64,000 bases of DNA from Rhodocyclaceae bacterium (GTDB lineage Bacteria > Pseudomonadota > Gammaproteobacteria > Burkholderiales > Rhodocyclaceae), in contig JACFMQ010000006.1 in assembly GCA_019455325.1 (NCBI GenBank), positions 124,001-188,000 of the forward strand. The letters run 5' to 3'. The notes beneath the pieces were generated by a model that was not told where the DNA came from, did no database searches, and was given only the letters and a program-made list of their open reading frames with translations. Position 1 is the stretch's first letter. Every line of letters starts with the position of its first letter. Of the stretch, positions 17,298 to 28,051 are shown in pieces. Both the position numbers and the translations under genes were made by a program.

Positions 17298-18863
17298 ATG
17301 AACCCACCGAGCCAAAAACTCGCCGCTTCTCTCGAACGCTTGAAGGCGCTCCAGGACGAGGGTTTGCGCGCGATTCGCGGCGCCGCGCTGTCACGAACCC
17401 ATCGGGAGCGTCTGTGCCGGGCGGGCTATCTGGAAGAAGTCATCAAGGGCTGGTATCTGCCCGCTCGCCCGGATGCGCCCACGGGCAGCGTCACCGGCGG
17501 CACGGCCGCATGGTTCGCCGGCATGCGCGACTTCGTCGCCGGCTACTGCGACGACCGATTCGGCCGGGACTGGCACCTCGGCCCCGATCAATCCCTCCTG
17601 CTGCACTCCGGCGAACGCACGCTGCCTCGACAACTGCAGATATGGTCGCCGGCGGGCAACAACCAGTTGGTGCGCCTGCCTCACGACTGTTCGCTGTTCA
17701 TCTACCGCGCGTCGGCGGTCCTGCCGTCCGAGCCGCACGCGGAAAATCAGGGCATCCGTCTCGTGAACCCGAGCGATGCGCTCGTCGCCGCTTCGCCATC
17801 GTTTTTCGTGCAACAGCCGCTGGCTGCACGCATCGCCCTGGGCATGGTCGACGATACGGCGACTCTGCTTCGGCGACTGCTGGACGGCGCCCACTCCGTC
17901 ATCGCCGGGCGGCTTGCGGCTGCGTTCCGAGCGATGGGGCGGAGCGATTTCGCAGACGAGATCACCCATGCCATGCGCGGCGCCGGCTACACGATCCAGG
18001 AAAGCTCGCCCTTCGATGCGCCGCCGCCGCCGCTGCCGCCGGGGCACCCCGTCTCACCCCATGTGCAGCGTCTGCGCCTGAACTGGGAAAACATGCGCGC
18101 CACGGTGATCGCGGCTTTCCCTCCCCCCGGGGCCTTACCCTCGGATTCGACGCGGATACTCCGGGAGATCGAGGCGCGCTACGTGGCCGATGCCTATCAC
18201 TCGCTGTCCATCGAGGGCTATCGTGTCACCGCCGATCTGATCGAAAGAATTCGCAACGGCGACTGGAATCCCGACGGTGCCGACCGGCAACAGCGCGACG
18301 CAATGGCCGCGAAGGGGTATTTCGAGGCGCACCGGCTCGTCAGGGAGTTCGTGGCCGGGACGATGCTGCATCGAGCCGGGCAGCCGGACGCCAGGAGCTT
18401 GCGCGCAGCACTGAGCGCCTGGCATCTTGCCCTTTTCAGTCCGGGCGTGCAGGCCGGTCTGCTCAGGCCCGCGGATCTGGCGGGCTGGCGCAACCACCCG
18501 GTGTTCATCCGCGGCGCCCTGCACGTTCCGCCCGCCAGTCAAGCCGTGCGCGACTGCATGCCCGCGCTCTTCGAGCTCATCGCAAACGAGCCTCATCCGG
18601 CCGTTCGCGCCGTGCTTGGCCACTTCCTGTTCGTCTTCATTCACCCCTACATGGATGGAAACGGGCGACTGGCCCGCTTCCTGATGAATGCGATGCTGGT
18701 GGCCGGCGGCTACGTCTGGACGGTCATCCCGGTGCAGCAACGGCCGGTCTACATGGAAGCGCTGGAACGGGCCAGCTCTTGGGGCGACATCGAGCCTTTC
18801 GCCAACTTCGTCGCGCAGCTGAGCCGAGAGCAGGCGCAGCACCCCTTGCCGCGACCGGGCTGA
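17298..18863 (+). CDS. Fic-family AMP-transferase with N-terminal regulator-like domain
   Basis: 521 residues. The Fic catalytic motif HPYMDGNGRLAR occupies residues 449-460 and has every canonical residue. An inhibitory helix motif of the (S/T)xxxE(G/N) type, SLSIEG, lies at residues 302-307, N-terminal to the Fic core, so this is a self-inhibited class II enzyme that would transfer AMP or another nucleotide to a protein once relieved. Residues 1-60 (LKALQDEG, RAGYLEEVIKGWYLP) resemble the winged helix of AbiEi-type antitoxins, with a further unrecognised ~200-residue region. No signal peptide. It separates gpsA from trmL and looks like an acquired defence or stress gene; that is inference. 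Confidence 0.9.
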   Translation: MNPPSQKLAASLERLKALQDEGLRAIRGAALSRTHRERLCRAGYLEEVIKGWYLPARPDAPTGSVTGGTAAWFAGMRDFVAGYCDDRFGRDWHLGPDQSLLLHSGERTLPRQLQIWSPAGNNQLVRLPHDCSLFIYRASAVLPSEPHAENQGIRLVNPSDALVAASPSFFVQQPLAARIALGMVDDTATLLRRLLDGAHSVIAGRLAAAFRAMGRSDFADEITHAMRGAGYTIQESSPFDAPPPPLPPGHPVSPHVQRLRLNWENMRATVIAAFPPPGALPSDSTRILREIEARYVADAYHSLSIEGYRVTADLIERIRNGDWNPDGADRQQRDAMAAKGYFEAHRLVREFVAGTMLHRAGQPDARSLRAALSAWHLALFSPGVQAGLLRPADLAGWRNHPVFIRGALHVPPASQAVRDCMPALFELIANEPHPAVRAVLGHFLFVFIHPYMDGNGRLARFLMNAMLVAGGYVWTVIPVQQRPVYMEALERASSWGDIEPFANFVAQLSREQAQHPLPRPG

Positions 18864-18870
18864 TCCTGCC

Positions 18871-19335
18871 TCAGACGCCGCCGGCGAAGCCGTGCTGCCG
18901 CCAGGCTTCGTACACCGTCACCGCCACCGCGTTCGAGAGATTGACGCTGCGCCGCTCCGGCAGCATCGGCAGGCGCAGGCGTTGCTCCGGCGCGAATTCG
19001 GCGAGCAGTTCGTCCGGCAGGCCGCGGCTCTCCGGGCCGAAGACGAAGACGTCGCCGGGCGCGAAGGCCGGCGCGTCGTGGCGGCGGCCGGCCTTGGTCG
19101 TCAGCGCGAACAGCCGTCGCCCGGCCAGCGCCGCCTGGCAGGCGGCCCAGTCGGCGTGCCGCTGCACGCGCGTGTACTCGTGATAATCGAGCCCGGCGCG
19201 CTTCAGTTCGCGGTCGTCCCAGCGGTAGCCGAGCGGCTCCACCAGGTGCAGATCGGCGCCGGCGTTGGCGCACAGGCGGATGACGTTGCCCGTGTTGGGT
19301 GGGATTTCGGGCTGGTAGAGGATGACGGCGAACAC
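18871..19335 (-). CDS. trmL: tRNA (cytidine(34)-2'-O)-methyltransferase
   Basis: 154 residues, a minimal SPOUT methyltransferase. Family blocks are ILYQPEIPPNTGNVIRLCAN at the N-terminus, FVFGPESRGLP for SAM binding in the knot, and RRSVNLSNAVAVTVYEAWRQ at the C-terminus. It methylates the wobble ribose of tRNA-Leu. Convergent with the Fic gene (7 bases between stops) and divergent from mshE. Confidence 0.97.
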   Translation of the reverse strand: MFAVILYQPEIPPNTGNVIRLCANAGADLHLVEPLGYRWDDRELKRAGLDYHEYTRVQRHADWAACQAALAGRRLFALTTKAGRRHDAPAFAPGDVFVFGPESRGLPDELLAEFAPEQRLRLPMLPERRSVNLSNAVAVTVYEAWRQHGFAGGV

Positions 19336-19432
19336 TTGTCAGTCTCGGGAAAGCGGCGTAAAAGGGGCGGCTGGTCGGAGAGCCGAGGAAACACCCGGCC
19401 GCGATCGATAATTAGAAAACACTGGAGCCTGC

Positions 19433-21139
<1,707 letters not shown>

Positions 21140-21149
21140 GACGCCGACG

Positions 21150-22379
21150 ATGGCCCACTTTGCCTACAAGGCCCGCAGCCCGGGCGGCCAACTGGTCGAG
21201 GGCGTGCTCGAAGCCGCCTCGCCCGGCGCCGCCGCCGACCTGCTGTTCGGCCAGGGCGTGGTCCCGGTCGACATCCGCGAGCAGCCTGCCGGCGCGAAGA
21301 AATCCGGCGCGTCGACCGGCCTTTCGCTGTTCCGGCCGAAGGTCGGCCACCTCGACCTTCTGCTTTTCAGCCGGCAGATGCACACCCTGCTCAAGGCCGG
21401 CGTGCCGATCATGCGCGCGCTTGCCGGCCTGCAGGAGTCGGCGATCAACCCGGCGATGAAGGACGTGATCCGCGACGTGCGCGAAAGCCTGGAGGGCGGC
21501 CGCGACCTGTCCGCGTCGCTCGCCCGGCATCCGCGGACGTTCTCCCCGTTCTACTTGTCGATGGTGCGCGTCGGCGAGGCCACCGGCCTGCTCGACGCGA
21601 TCTTCCTGCGCCTTTTCGAGCACCTCGAATTCGAGCGCTACATGCGCGAGCAGGTCAAGTCCGCGCTGCGCTACCCGAGCTTCGTCGTGCTGGCGATGGT
21701 CGCCGCCATCGTCGTCATCAACCTCTTCGTCATCCCCGCCTTCGCCAAGGTCTTCGCCGGCTTCGGCGCCGAACTGCCGCTGATGACGAAGATCCTGCTT
21801 GCCACCTCGCAGTTCTTCCTCAATGGGTGGCCGTACATGCTGGCGGCCGCGGTCGGTGGCTTCTTCGCCTTCCGCGCCTGGGTCGCCACGCCGGCCGGGC
21901 GCTACCGCTGGGAGGCGATCACGCTGCGCATCCCGATCGCCGGCAAAATCCTGCGCAAGGCCGCGCTCGCCCGCTTCGCGCGCAGCTTCGCGCTCGGCTC
22001 GCGCAGCGGCGTGCCGATCATGCAGGCGCTGTCCAACTCGGCGCAGACGGTGGACAACAGCTACGTTGCCAGGCGCATCGAGGCCATGCGCGAGAACGTC
22101 GAGCGCGGCGAAAGCGTGCTGCGCGCCGCCATCGGCACGAAGATATTCACGCCGGTGGTGCTGCAGATGGTCGCCGTCGGCGAGGAGTCGGGCGCGCTCG
22201 ACGACATGATGGAAGAGATCGGCCAGATGTATCAGAACGAGGTCGAATACGAGCTGAAGACCCTCGGCCAGCAGATCGAGCCGATCCTCATCGTCGCCCT
22301 CGGCATCCTGGTCCTCATCCTCGCGCTCGGCGTCTTCCTGCCGATGTGGGATCTCGGTAAGGCCGCGCTCAAGCGTTGA
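21150..22379 (+). CDS. mshG: MSHA pilus inner-membrane platform protein
   Basis: 409 residues of the GspF/PilC family. Two repeated cytoplasmic helical domains (LFSRQMHTLLKAGVPIMRAL and ARFARSFALGSRSGVPIMQAL) are each followed by membrane helices; the last helix ends at LPMWDLGKAALKR. MshG anchors the ATPase and drives pilin polymerisation. Tightly packed between mshE and a small membrane protein gene. Confidence 0.96.
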   Translation: MAHFAYKARSPGGQLVEGVLEAASPGAAADLLFGQGVVPVDIREQPAGAKKSGASTGLSLFRPKVGHLDLLLFSRQMHTLLKAGVPIMRALAGLQESAINPAMKDVIRDVRESLEGGRDLSASLARHPRTFSPFYLSMVRVGEATGLLDAIFLRLFEHLEFERYMREQVKSALRYPSFVVLAMVAAIVVINLFVIPAFAKVFAGFGAELPLMTKILLATSQFFLNGWPYMLAAAVGGFFAFRAWVATPAGRYRWEAITLRIPIAGKILRKAALARFARSFALGSRSGVPIMQALSNSAQTVDNSYVARRIEAMRENVERGESVLRAAIGTKIFTPVVLQMVAVGEESGALDDMMEEIGQMYQNEVEYELKTLGQQIEPILIVALGILVLILALGVFLPMWDLGKAALKR

Positions 22380-22381
22380 CC

Positions 22382-22843
22382 ATGGCCGGCGCGCGCGACC
22401 GGAAGCTCGAATTCGTCGTCGTTGCCGCCGTCCTCGGCGTGCTCGCCCACTTCCTGCTCGGCGCGCTCGACGAAACGCGGCGGGAGGTCGAGGAAGCCAC
22501 CGCACAGGCCGAGGTCGCCGCGCTGCGCGTCGAACTGCTCGACCGGCTGGCGCACCGCGAAGGCTTCGGCGGCACGCTGCCGGCGAGCGACAACCCGGTC
22601 GTCTGGACCGGCCGGGCGCCGGCCAGCTACGCCGGTGAGGTCGATACCGCGGATGCGGCGGCCGGGCGGGGCGTCTGGTTCTATGCGCGCGGCGAGCGGG
22701 CGCTCGTCTACCGCTTTCGCGCCGGCGACGAATGGCGCTTCCGCATCGAACGCCGGGCGGGCGGCGTGGCGGATGGCGCGGTACTCGGCGGGGTCGGCCT
22801 CGCCCGCGTCGGGCCGGGCGATGCGGGCGTGGAAAGGAAGTAA
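22382..22843 (+). CDS. MshF-like single-pass membrane protein
   Basis: 153 residues. One N-terminal transmembrane helix (about residues 8-27, FVVVAAVLGVLAHFLLGAL) is followed by a coiled stretch and a soluble domain with WFYARGERALVYRF. No prepilin motif. Position right after mshG, overlapping or abutting its stop, is that of mshF in other MSHA loci; sequence similarity I can judge is weak, so the name is positional. A TTG at 22376 is an alternative start. Confidence 0.72.
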   Translation: MAGARDRKLEFVVVAAVLGVLAHFLLGALDETRREVEEATAQAEVAALRVELLDRLAHREGFGGTLPASDNPVVWTGRAPASYAGEVDTADAAAGRGVWFYARGERALVYRFRAGDEWRFRIERRAGGVADGAVLGGVGLARVGPGDAGVERK

Positions 22844-22903
22844 ATTGCCCGCACGCGCCGTGCGGTGCAGTATGATTGCAGCGTCTTGTCGGAGAATTCG
22901 TAC

Positions 22904-23479
22904 GTGTCGGCCATGAAAAGAACAAGGGTGTGCGGAGGGGCGGGCGGCTTCACGCTGATCGAACTGATCGTCGTCGTCATCATCCTCGGCATCCTCGCCG
23001 CCGTCGCCCTGCCGCGCTTCATCAACCTGCAGCGCGATGCACGCATCGCCAAGCTGCAGGCCGCGCGCGGCAGCGTCTCCGCCGCCTCGGCGCTGGTGCA
23101 CGCCGCCACCCTCTCGCGCGGCGGCGTCGCCGACCCGATCCCCTGCGCCGGCGGCGGCGCCACCGCCGACAACAGCAACGGCCCGACCGGCACCGTGTGC
23201 ACCGAGAGCGGCATCATCCATCTGATCTTCGGCTACCCGCAGGTCTCGCCGTTCTCCGGCAGCCCCGGCATCCTCTCGGCCGCCGGCCTCACCGGCATCT
23301 TCAACCCGACGCAGGCGCAACTGGAGGCCGAGGGTTACACCTACTCGACGAGCAGCGGCAGCGCCACCTTCGGCGTGGTCGGTGCCACCGATGCGAGCAA
23401 CTGTTTCTTTACCTATACCCAGCCGACTGTCGCCGGACGTGCCGCCGATATCAGCGGCCTGACGATCGCCGGGTGTTGA
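22904..23479 (+). CDS. MSHA major-pilin-like prepilin (MshB/MshA type)
   Basis: 191 residues from a GTG preceded by GGAGA; an ATG at 22913 is the alternative. The prepilin site is [11 protein letters not shown] with Glu5, followed by a hydrophobic helix [16 protein letters not shown]. The mature domain has four cysteines and a Ser/Gly-rich C-terminal half with a C-terminal cysteine, the typical disulfide loop. First of two tandem pilin genes; order suggests mshB, but it is longer than usual MshB and could be a second structural pilin. Confidence 0.9.
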   Translation: MSAMKRTRVCGGAGGFTLIELIVVVIILGILAAVALPRFINLQRDARIAKLQAARGSVSAASALVHAATLSRGGVADPIPCAGGGATADNSNGPTGTVCTESGIIHLIFGYPQVSPFSGSPGILSAAGLTGIFNPTQAQLEAEGYTYSTSSGSATFGVVGATDASNCFFTYTQPTVAGRAADISGLTIAGC

Positions 23480-23508
23480 TCTACCCCGTTTTTTTCAAGG
23501 AGCGAGCA

Positions 23509-23958
23509 ATGAAAACGATGCAAAAGGGCTTCACGCTGGTCGAACTGATCGTCGTGATCGTGATTCTCGGCATTCTGGCCGCCACTGCGCTGCCGAAATT
23601 CGTCGATATGTCCGGAGAGGCGCGCCAAGCAGCGACCGACGGTGTCGCAGGCGCCCTGAATTCCGGTAGCTCCATCAATTACGCTGCGTCCTTGGCGAAA
23701 GGCCAGGTTCAGAGCGCTGCGCTATCGTCGGCTGCCACAACAGGAGGTGGTGTTGTTGATACCTCAGGTGGTTGCACCCTTACTGTTGCTGCCAACTTGA
23801 TTCAGGCTGGGGTAGAGTTCCATGCTAGCGATTCGGGGAAATACAACATCTCCGGAGCCGGCACCCCAACGAATGTGGGCGATAACGTGACGTGTACGGT
23901 CACCAATAATGATGACAACACGAAAACTGCTAGTTTCGTATTGCTGGGAACTAAGTAA
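23509..23958 (+). CDS. mshA: MSHA major pilin
   Basis: 149 residues. Short leader MKTMQKG cleaved before FTLVEL, then the conserved helix IVVIVILGILAATALPKFVDMSGEAR. Two cysteines (in SGGCTL and NVTCTV) can form the C-terminal disulfide loop. A strong AAGGAG ribosome site and a downstream terminator suit a highly expressed structural pilin. The coding sequence after about base 23690 is visibly richer in A/T than its neighbours (see findings). Confidence 0.93.
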   Translation: MKTMQKGFTLVELIVVIVILGILAATALPKFVDMSGEARQAATDGVAGALNSGSSINYAASLAKGQVQSAALSSAATTGGGVVDTSGGCTLTVAANLIQAGVEFHASDSGKYNISGAGTPTNVGDNVTCTVTNNDDNTKTASFVLLGTK

Positions 23959-24001
23959 TATCCAGTAGCGTCTGCTACCGAAAGTCGATGCAATAGAACA
24001 C

Positions 24002-24030
24002 AACGGCCCGGAGCGATCCGGGCCGTTTCC
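24002..24030 (+). terminator. Rho-independent terminator after mshA
   Basis: Stem ACGGCCCGGA / TCCGGGCCGT with a GCGA loop followed by TTTCC. It separates the pilin genes from mshQ and could set a higher transcript level for pilin than for the downstream genes. Confidence 0.75.
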
Positions 24031-24062
24031 GTCTACGGTGACGAGACATCGCCGGAATTCAA

Positions 24063-24333
24063 CTACACCCTTACCACGGGCGCCCTGTATCTGGTAACGG
24101 CCCGGTCGACCGTCACAGAGTGAGCCCTTCCTCGCGCGCCTGCGCGATGAGATATGTGGTCGAACAGGTCCTTGTGGTGCGGCGGCAGTTCCCCGGCGAG
24201 CAGGGCGTGTTCGCTGCCGACGGCGATTTCCTGATAGCCGTGCGCCAGCAGCAGGAGCCAGAAACGGCGCGGGTCGACGGTGAAGTCGTCCTGCCCCTGG
24301 CCGTGCTTAATGCCGATCTCTCACAGACTGGTG
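24063..24333 (-). pseudogene. Remnant of a PIN-domain (VapC-like) toxin gene
   Basis: On the minus strand the translation EIGIKHGQGQDDFTVDP, then LAGELPPHHKDLFDH, then LIAQAREEGLTL matches the second half of VapC-type PIN toxins. It is broken in three ways: a TGA at 24321-24323 sits where a Trp of the usual SLWEI block is expected; one extra base near the FDH codons shifts the frame; a missing base before TVDRAV restores it. The N-terminal half with the first catalytic Asp is absent. No antitoxin gene is visible. Confidence 0.7.
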
Positions 24334-24454
24334 GAACTGCACCCCGACGGCGGGGATACATGCGCACGGCCGGCGGAGGCAGCGTAAAATCGCCGCCATG
24401 ACACAGGGGGCAGCCAGTCTTTCCGCGACCGCCGGTTTCCATCATGGAGAACAC

Positions 24455-27400
24455 ATGATCCGCCTCGGCCGCGCCACAGTCAGCCGCCAGCCGCTTCCCG
24501 GCGCGCGCGCCGGGCTGTCGTTCCTGCTGCTGCTCCTGCTGCTGTTGTCGCCGCTCGCGGCGCGGGCGGCGGTCTATACGTTTTCCGGGAGCAGCTTTCC
24601 TTCGTGCAGCAATGGCAGTTGGTCGCAGAGCGGCAGCACCTGGACCTGCAACGGCGCCACTACGCTTGCCGCCGGCGACAGCATCTCACCGTCGGGGGCG
24701 ATCACCGTGCTGGCCAAGGCCGGCATCACGCTCAGCGGCAACAATGCCATCGGTACTGCGTCGGCGTCGGTCAATCTGGCGACCGAGTGGGGAGACCTGA
24801 CGGCGAGCGGCAGCGGCACCGTCATCCGAGGCAATCTGACGGCAGGCAGCGGTACGATCACTCTGACCAGCACTACCGTCAACGGCACCGTTACCAAGAC
24901 CGGCGGCGGAGGCTCCATAACCATAACCGGTGGTTCGATCACGGGGGCGGTCAATGCTTCGTCAAGCGGCATCTCGGCCAGCGGCGGCACGGTGTTCGGC
25001 AGCAGCGTGACGGCGAGCGGGGCGATTTCCCTGACCGGCGGCGGTTCGGTGGCAGGGAACGTCAGCGGTAACAACGGCGTCACCGCCTCCGGCGGCGTGA
25101 TCTTCAGCGGCAGCGTGACGTCGAGCAACGGGTCGATTTCCCTGGCCGGCGGTTCGGTGGCGGGGAACGTCAACGGCAACAACGGCGTTACCGCCTCCGG
25201 CGGCGTGACGCTCAGCGGCAACGTGACGGCGAGCAGCGGGGCGATTTCCCTGACCGGCGGCTCGGTGGTCGGTCAGGTGCATTCGACCTGCTGCGCGGTG
25301 ACGACCAACAACACCAACGTCGGCAACGGCATCCGCAGCGACAACAATACCGTGACCATCAACGGCGGCACGGTGTCGGGGGCGATCTATTCCAGCGGCG
25401 GCGGCGGGATCACCATCAACAATGCCACCATCCCCAGCGGCTCAGTCATCACCAGCAACGTGGCGATCAACATCAACGGCAGCACGCTGGGTTCGTCGGA
25501 GTCTCCGGTCGACGTGTCCAGCAACAACGTGGTCAACATTAGCAATTCGACCGTTTACGGCAACGTGACGGGGGGGAACTGGTCAAGCGCGGTGACGATT
25601 TCGAATTCGAGTACCGTGCATGGCGTGTGCACCTCAAACACGAACTCGAATGTCAATCCGGGCCAATACAACGATCGCTGCGAGGGTGGGCTGCCGGTAA
25701 CGATAGCCCACTACGCAATCAGCTTCCCGAACGGGAACGCTGGCGTCACCTGCGAGGCGCTGAAGGTGCAGATCACGGCGCACGACAGCAATCATGCGCC
25801 GGTCAATCCCCCGGCCGGCACGACGATCACCGTCTCCACGACCGGCGGCGGCAGCATCGTTTCCGGCAGCGGTGGCAGCACCCATACCTTCGGCGGCACG
25901 GATAGCCAGGTCGATTTCTGGCTGACGAGGACAACGCCGGGCGTCGTGAACGTCAACGTCAGCGAGGGCGCGCGGACGGAGAGCGCGACGGAGGACCCGA
26001 ACGCGACCTTCGCCGATGCCGCGTTCAGGGTTTATGCCTGCACCGGTACGCCGGCCACCGCCACCTGCGGGGCCGTTTCGAGTCTCCAGATCGCCGGCAA
26101 GCCGTCGAACCATGCGCCCGATGGGCAGAACCTCTACCTGCGCGCGGTGCGGACGGACACGGAGACCGGCGCCTGCGTCGGCGGCCTGCCGACGGGGGGC
26201 AACGTGATCCAGTTCGGCTACGAATGCAACGAACCGTCGACCTGCACCGCCGCCAATCTGATGAACATCGCCGGCGCCACGTCGGCCGACGTGGCGCGTA
26301 ACGCCAATGGTGCGATCTCCGCGAGCAGCGGTGCGTATACCAACGTGACGCTGAACTTCGACGGCAACGGCTATGCGCCCTTCGTGCTGAACTACCGCGA
26401 CGCCGGCCGCGTCACGCTGCACGCCCGGAAGGCGCAGAGCGCGGACGCCGGCCCGCCGCCCCGTCCGGCGGTGACGATCCACGGCGCGACGACCTTCCAT
26501 GTGCGGCCTTTTGCATTCCTGGTGGATGTGTCCGGCAATCCGAAGACCTTGACCCATGACGGGACGAAGTTCAAGGCGGCAGGCGAGAGCTTCAGCGCCA
26601 CGGTGCGTGGAGTCGTCTGGGATGCAGCGGACGATGTCGACGGCGGCATTTACGACGGCCAGCCGCGGATCGATGCGGATCTGACGAAAATCGGAGAGAC
26701 TACCGTGGAGCAGGCGACGACGAGAAATTTCGCCTGGGAGACGGTACTCAAGGTCGATCCGGATGGCGGCTATACGCCCGTGAGCGGGGTCAGAGGAGTG
26801 CTGCTGCAAGGCGCCTCGGCGGCGATACTGGCTAAGGCCGCCTTTCAGGTCTCCGAGAGCGAGGGCATTGCCTCAGTGGCCAACCTGAACTACAGCGAGG
26901 TCGGCAGCTTCACGCTGCTTGCCGAGACGACCAACGCTCCGACCGACTATCTGGGCCAGAGCGGTTTCAAGGTGCGCGGGCGAGTCATCGTCGGTCGCTT
27001 CGTGCCGCACCATTTCGGCGTCGTGCCGGAGATCGACGAGGAGGGCACGCCGGTGATGGCCCTGGTGCAGACGCGCAGCGACATCACCGTACCGCCGGGA
27101 GGTGCGGCCAGCGCGTTCACCTACATGGGCGAGCCGATGCAGGTGAAGGTGACGCTGGCGGCGTACAACGCGGCAGAAGGGCGAACGCTGAATTACGTGG
27201 GTGACTTCGCCAAGCTGGACGGGCAGACGCTGGGCGCCGACCTGGTCAAATGGACGACCGCGCTGGGCCTGGGGGCAGTGAGCGGCGCGACGAACCTGAG
27301 CGACCGACTGTTCCTGGATGCGTCGGGCACGCATAGCGCAGCGCCGACCAATACCACCGACAAAAATGGTTCGACGCCCGGGTGGAGCGACGGCAAGAGT

Positions 27401-28048
27401 TATTTCAGGTTCAACCTGATCTTTGCGCGCAAGGAAGCGGCGGGCATTGTCACGCCGGATGGCCCCTATCCCGCCCTGAAGGTCGGGATGAAGCCGCTCG
27501 ACGCCGACGGCGTCACCCTGCCGCCGCGCCTGTCGACGGATACCGCCCACTGCGTGAACCTCGACGTTGGCAGCGGCAGCGAGAACAGCAACTGCAATCC
27601 GGGGGCGACGGAGACGATGCTGGTGCGCAAGCTGTTTACGGCCGACGCCCGCTTCGGCCGCCTGCGCCTGACCAACGCCTACGGTTCGGTGTCGCCGCTG
27701 AAGGTGCCGGTGGAGGCGCAGTACTGGTCGGGCCGGTCCTGGGTGCTGAACGCGAATGATGCGCTGACCTCGTTGGGGGCGTTTTCGGCGAGCTACCCTT
27801 CGTGCAATGTGTCGGGGGCGGCATGGACGGTGCCGACGCCGACGGGGACGCTGGACGATGGCAAGGCGGACATCGCCGTCGCCCCTGCGTCGCCTGGTAC
27901 CTGCATCCTGACGCTCGGCGTTCCGACGTGGCTGCGGGGCAACTGGGGCGACGATGCGGGCTATGGATCGAATCCCTCGGCCAAGGCAACCTTCGGCATC
28001 TTCTCGCCGGAGCGCCGGCGGACGATCCATATCCGGGAGCTTTACTGA
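24455..28048 (+). CDS. mshQ: MshQ-like giant surface protein (beta-repeat region plus DUF6701-type C-terminus)
   Basis: 1197 residues from an ATG preceded by GGAGA (an earlier ATG at 24398 is less likely). A signal peptide with a Leu-rich core ends near RAAVYTF. Residues about 60-400 are Gly/Ser/Asn/Thr-rich and look like a beta-solenoid, with near-exact 36-residue repeats. Residues 420-560 resemble an Ig-like/invasin fold. The last ~500 residues, with HVRPFAF, VPHHFGV and the Trp-rich end, fit the C-terminal domain of MshQ proteins. Several cysteine pairs suggest disulfides. Probably exported with, or displayed on, the pilus; its biochemical role is unknown. Confidence 0.85.
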   Translation: MIRLGRATVSRQPLPGARAGLSFLLLLLLLLSPLAARAAVYTFSGSSFPSCSNGSWSQSGSTWTCNGATTLAAGDSISPSGAITVLAKAGITLSGNNAIGTASASVNLATEWGDLTASGSGTVIRGNLTAGSGTITLTSTTVNGTVTKTGGGGSITITGGSITGAVNASSSGISASGGTVFGSSVTASGAISLTGGGSVAGNVSGNNGVTASGGVIFSGSVTSSNGSISLAGGSVAGNVNGNNGVTASGGVTLSGNVTASSGAISLTGGSVVGQVHSTCCAVTTNNTNVGNGIRSDNNTVTINGGTVSGAIYSSGGGGITINNATIPSGSVITSNVAININGSTLGSSESPVDVSSNNVVNISNSTVYGNVTGGNWSSAVTISNSSTVHGVCTSNTNSNVNPGQYNDRCEGGLPVTIAHYAISFPNGNAGVTCEALKVQITAHDSNHAPVNPPAGTTITVSTTGGGSIVSGSGGSTHTFGGTDSQVDFWLTRTTPGVVNVNVSEGARTESATEDPNATFADAAFRVYACTGTPATATCGAVSSLQIAGKPSNHAPDGQNLYLRAVRTDTETGACVGGLPTGGNVIQFGYECNEPSTCTAANLMNIAGATSADVARNANGAISASSGAYTNVTLNFDGNGYAPFVLNYRDAGRVTLHARKAQSADAGPPPRPAVTIHGATTFHVRPFAFLVDVSGNPKTLTHDGTKFKAAGESFSATVRGVVWDAADDVDGGIYDGQPRIDADLTKIGETTVEQATTRNFAWETVLKVDPDGGYTPVSGVRGVLLQGASAAILAKAAFQVSESEGIASVANLNYSEVGSFTLLAETTNAPTDYLGQSGFKVRGRVIVGRFVPHHFGVVPEIDEEGTPVMALVQTRSDITVPPGGAASAFTYMGEPMQVKVTLAAYNAAEGRTLNYVGDFAKLDGQTLGADLVKWTTALGLGAVSGATNLSDRLFLDASGTHSAAPTNTTDKNGSTPGWSDGKSYFRFNLIFARKEAAGIVTPDGPYPALKVGMKPLDADGVTLPPRLSTDTAHCVNLDVGSGSENSNCNPGATETMLVRKLFTADARFGRLRLTNAYGSVSPLKVPVEAQYWSGRSWVLNANDALTSLGAFSASYPSCNVSGAAWTVPTPTGTLDDGKADIAVAPASPGTCILTLGVPTWLRGNWGDDAGYGSNPSAKATFGIFSPERRRTIHIRELY
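24955..25270 (+). repeat. 108-bp tandem repeats inside mshQ
   Basis: Three imperfect copies with a fixed period of 108 bases (36 codons); the GTGAC anchor recurs at 25007, 25115 and 25223, followed each time by GCGATTTCCCTG or a close variant and GGTTCGGTGG. The frame is preserved, so copy number could vary without breaking the protein. Confidence 0.85.
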
Positions 28049-28051
28049 GCC

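Noticed and set aside
24955-25270. CRISPR-like periodic repeats
   Set aside because: Period of 108 bases with no spacers, in frame with a coding sequence; they are protein repeats of MshQ. No cas genes are present.
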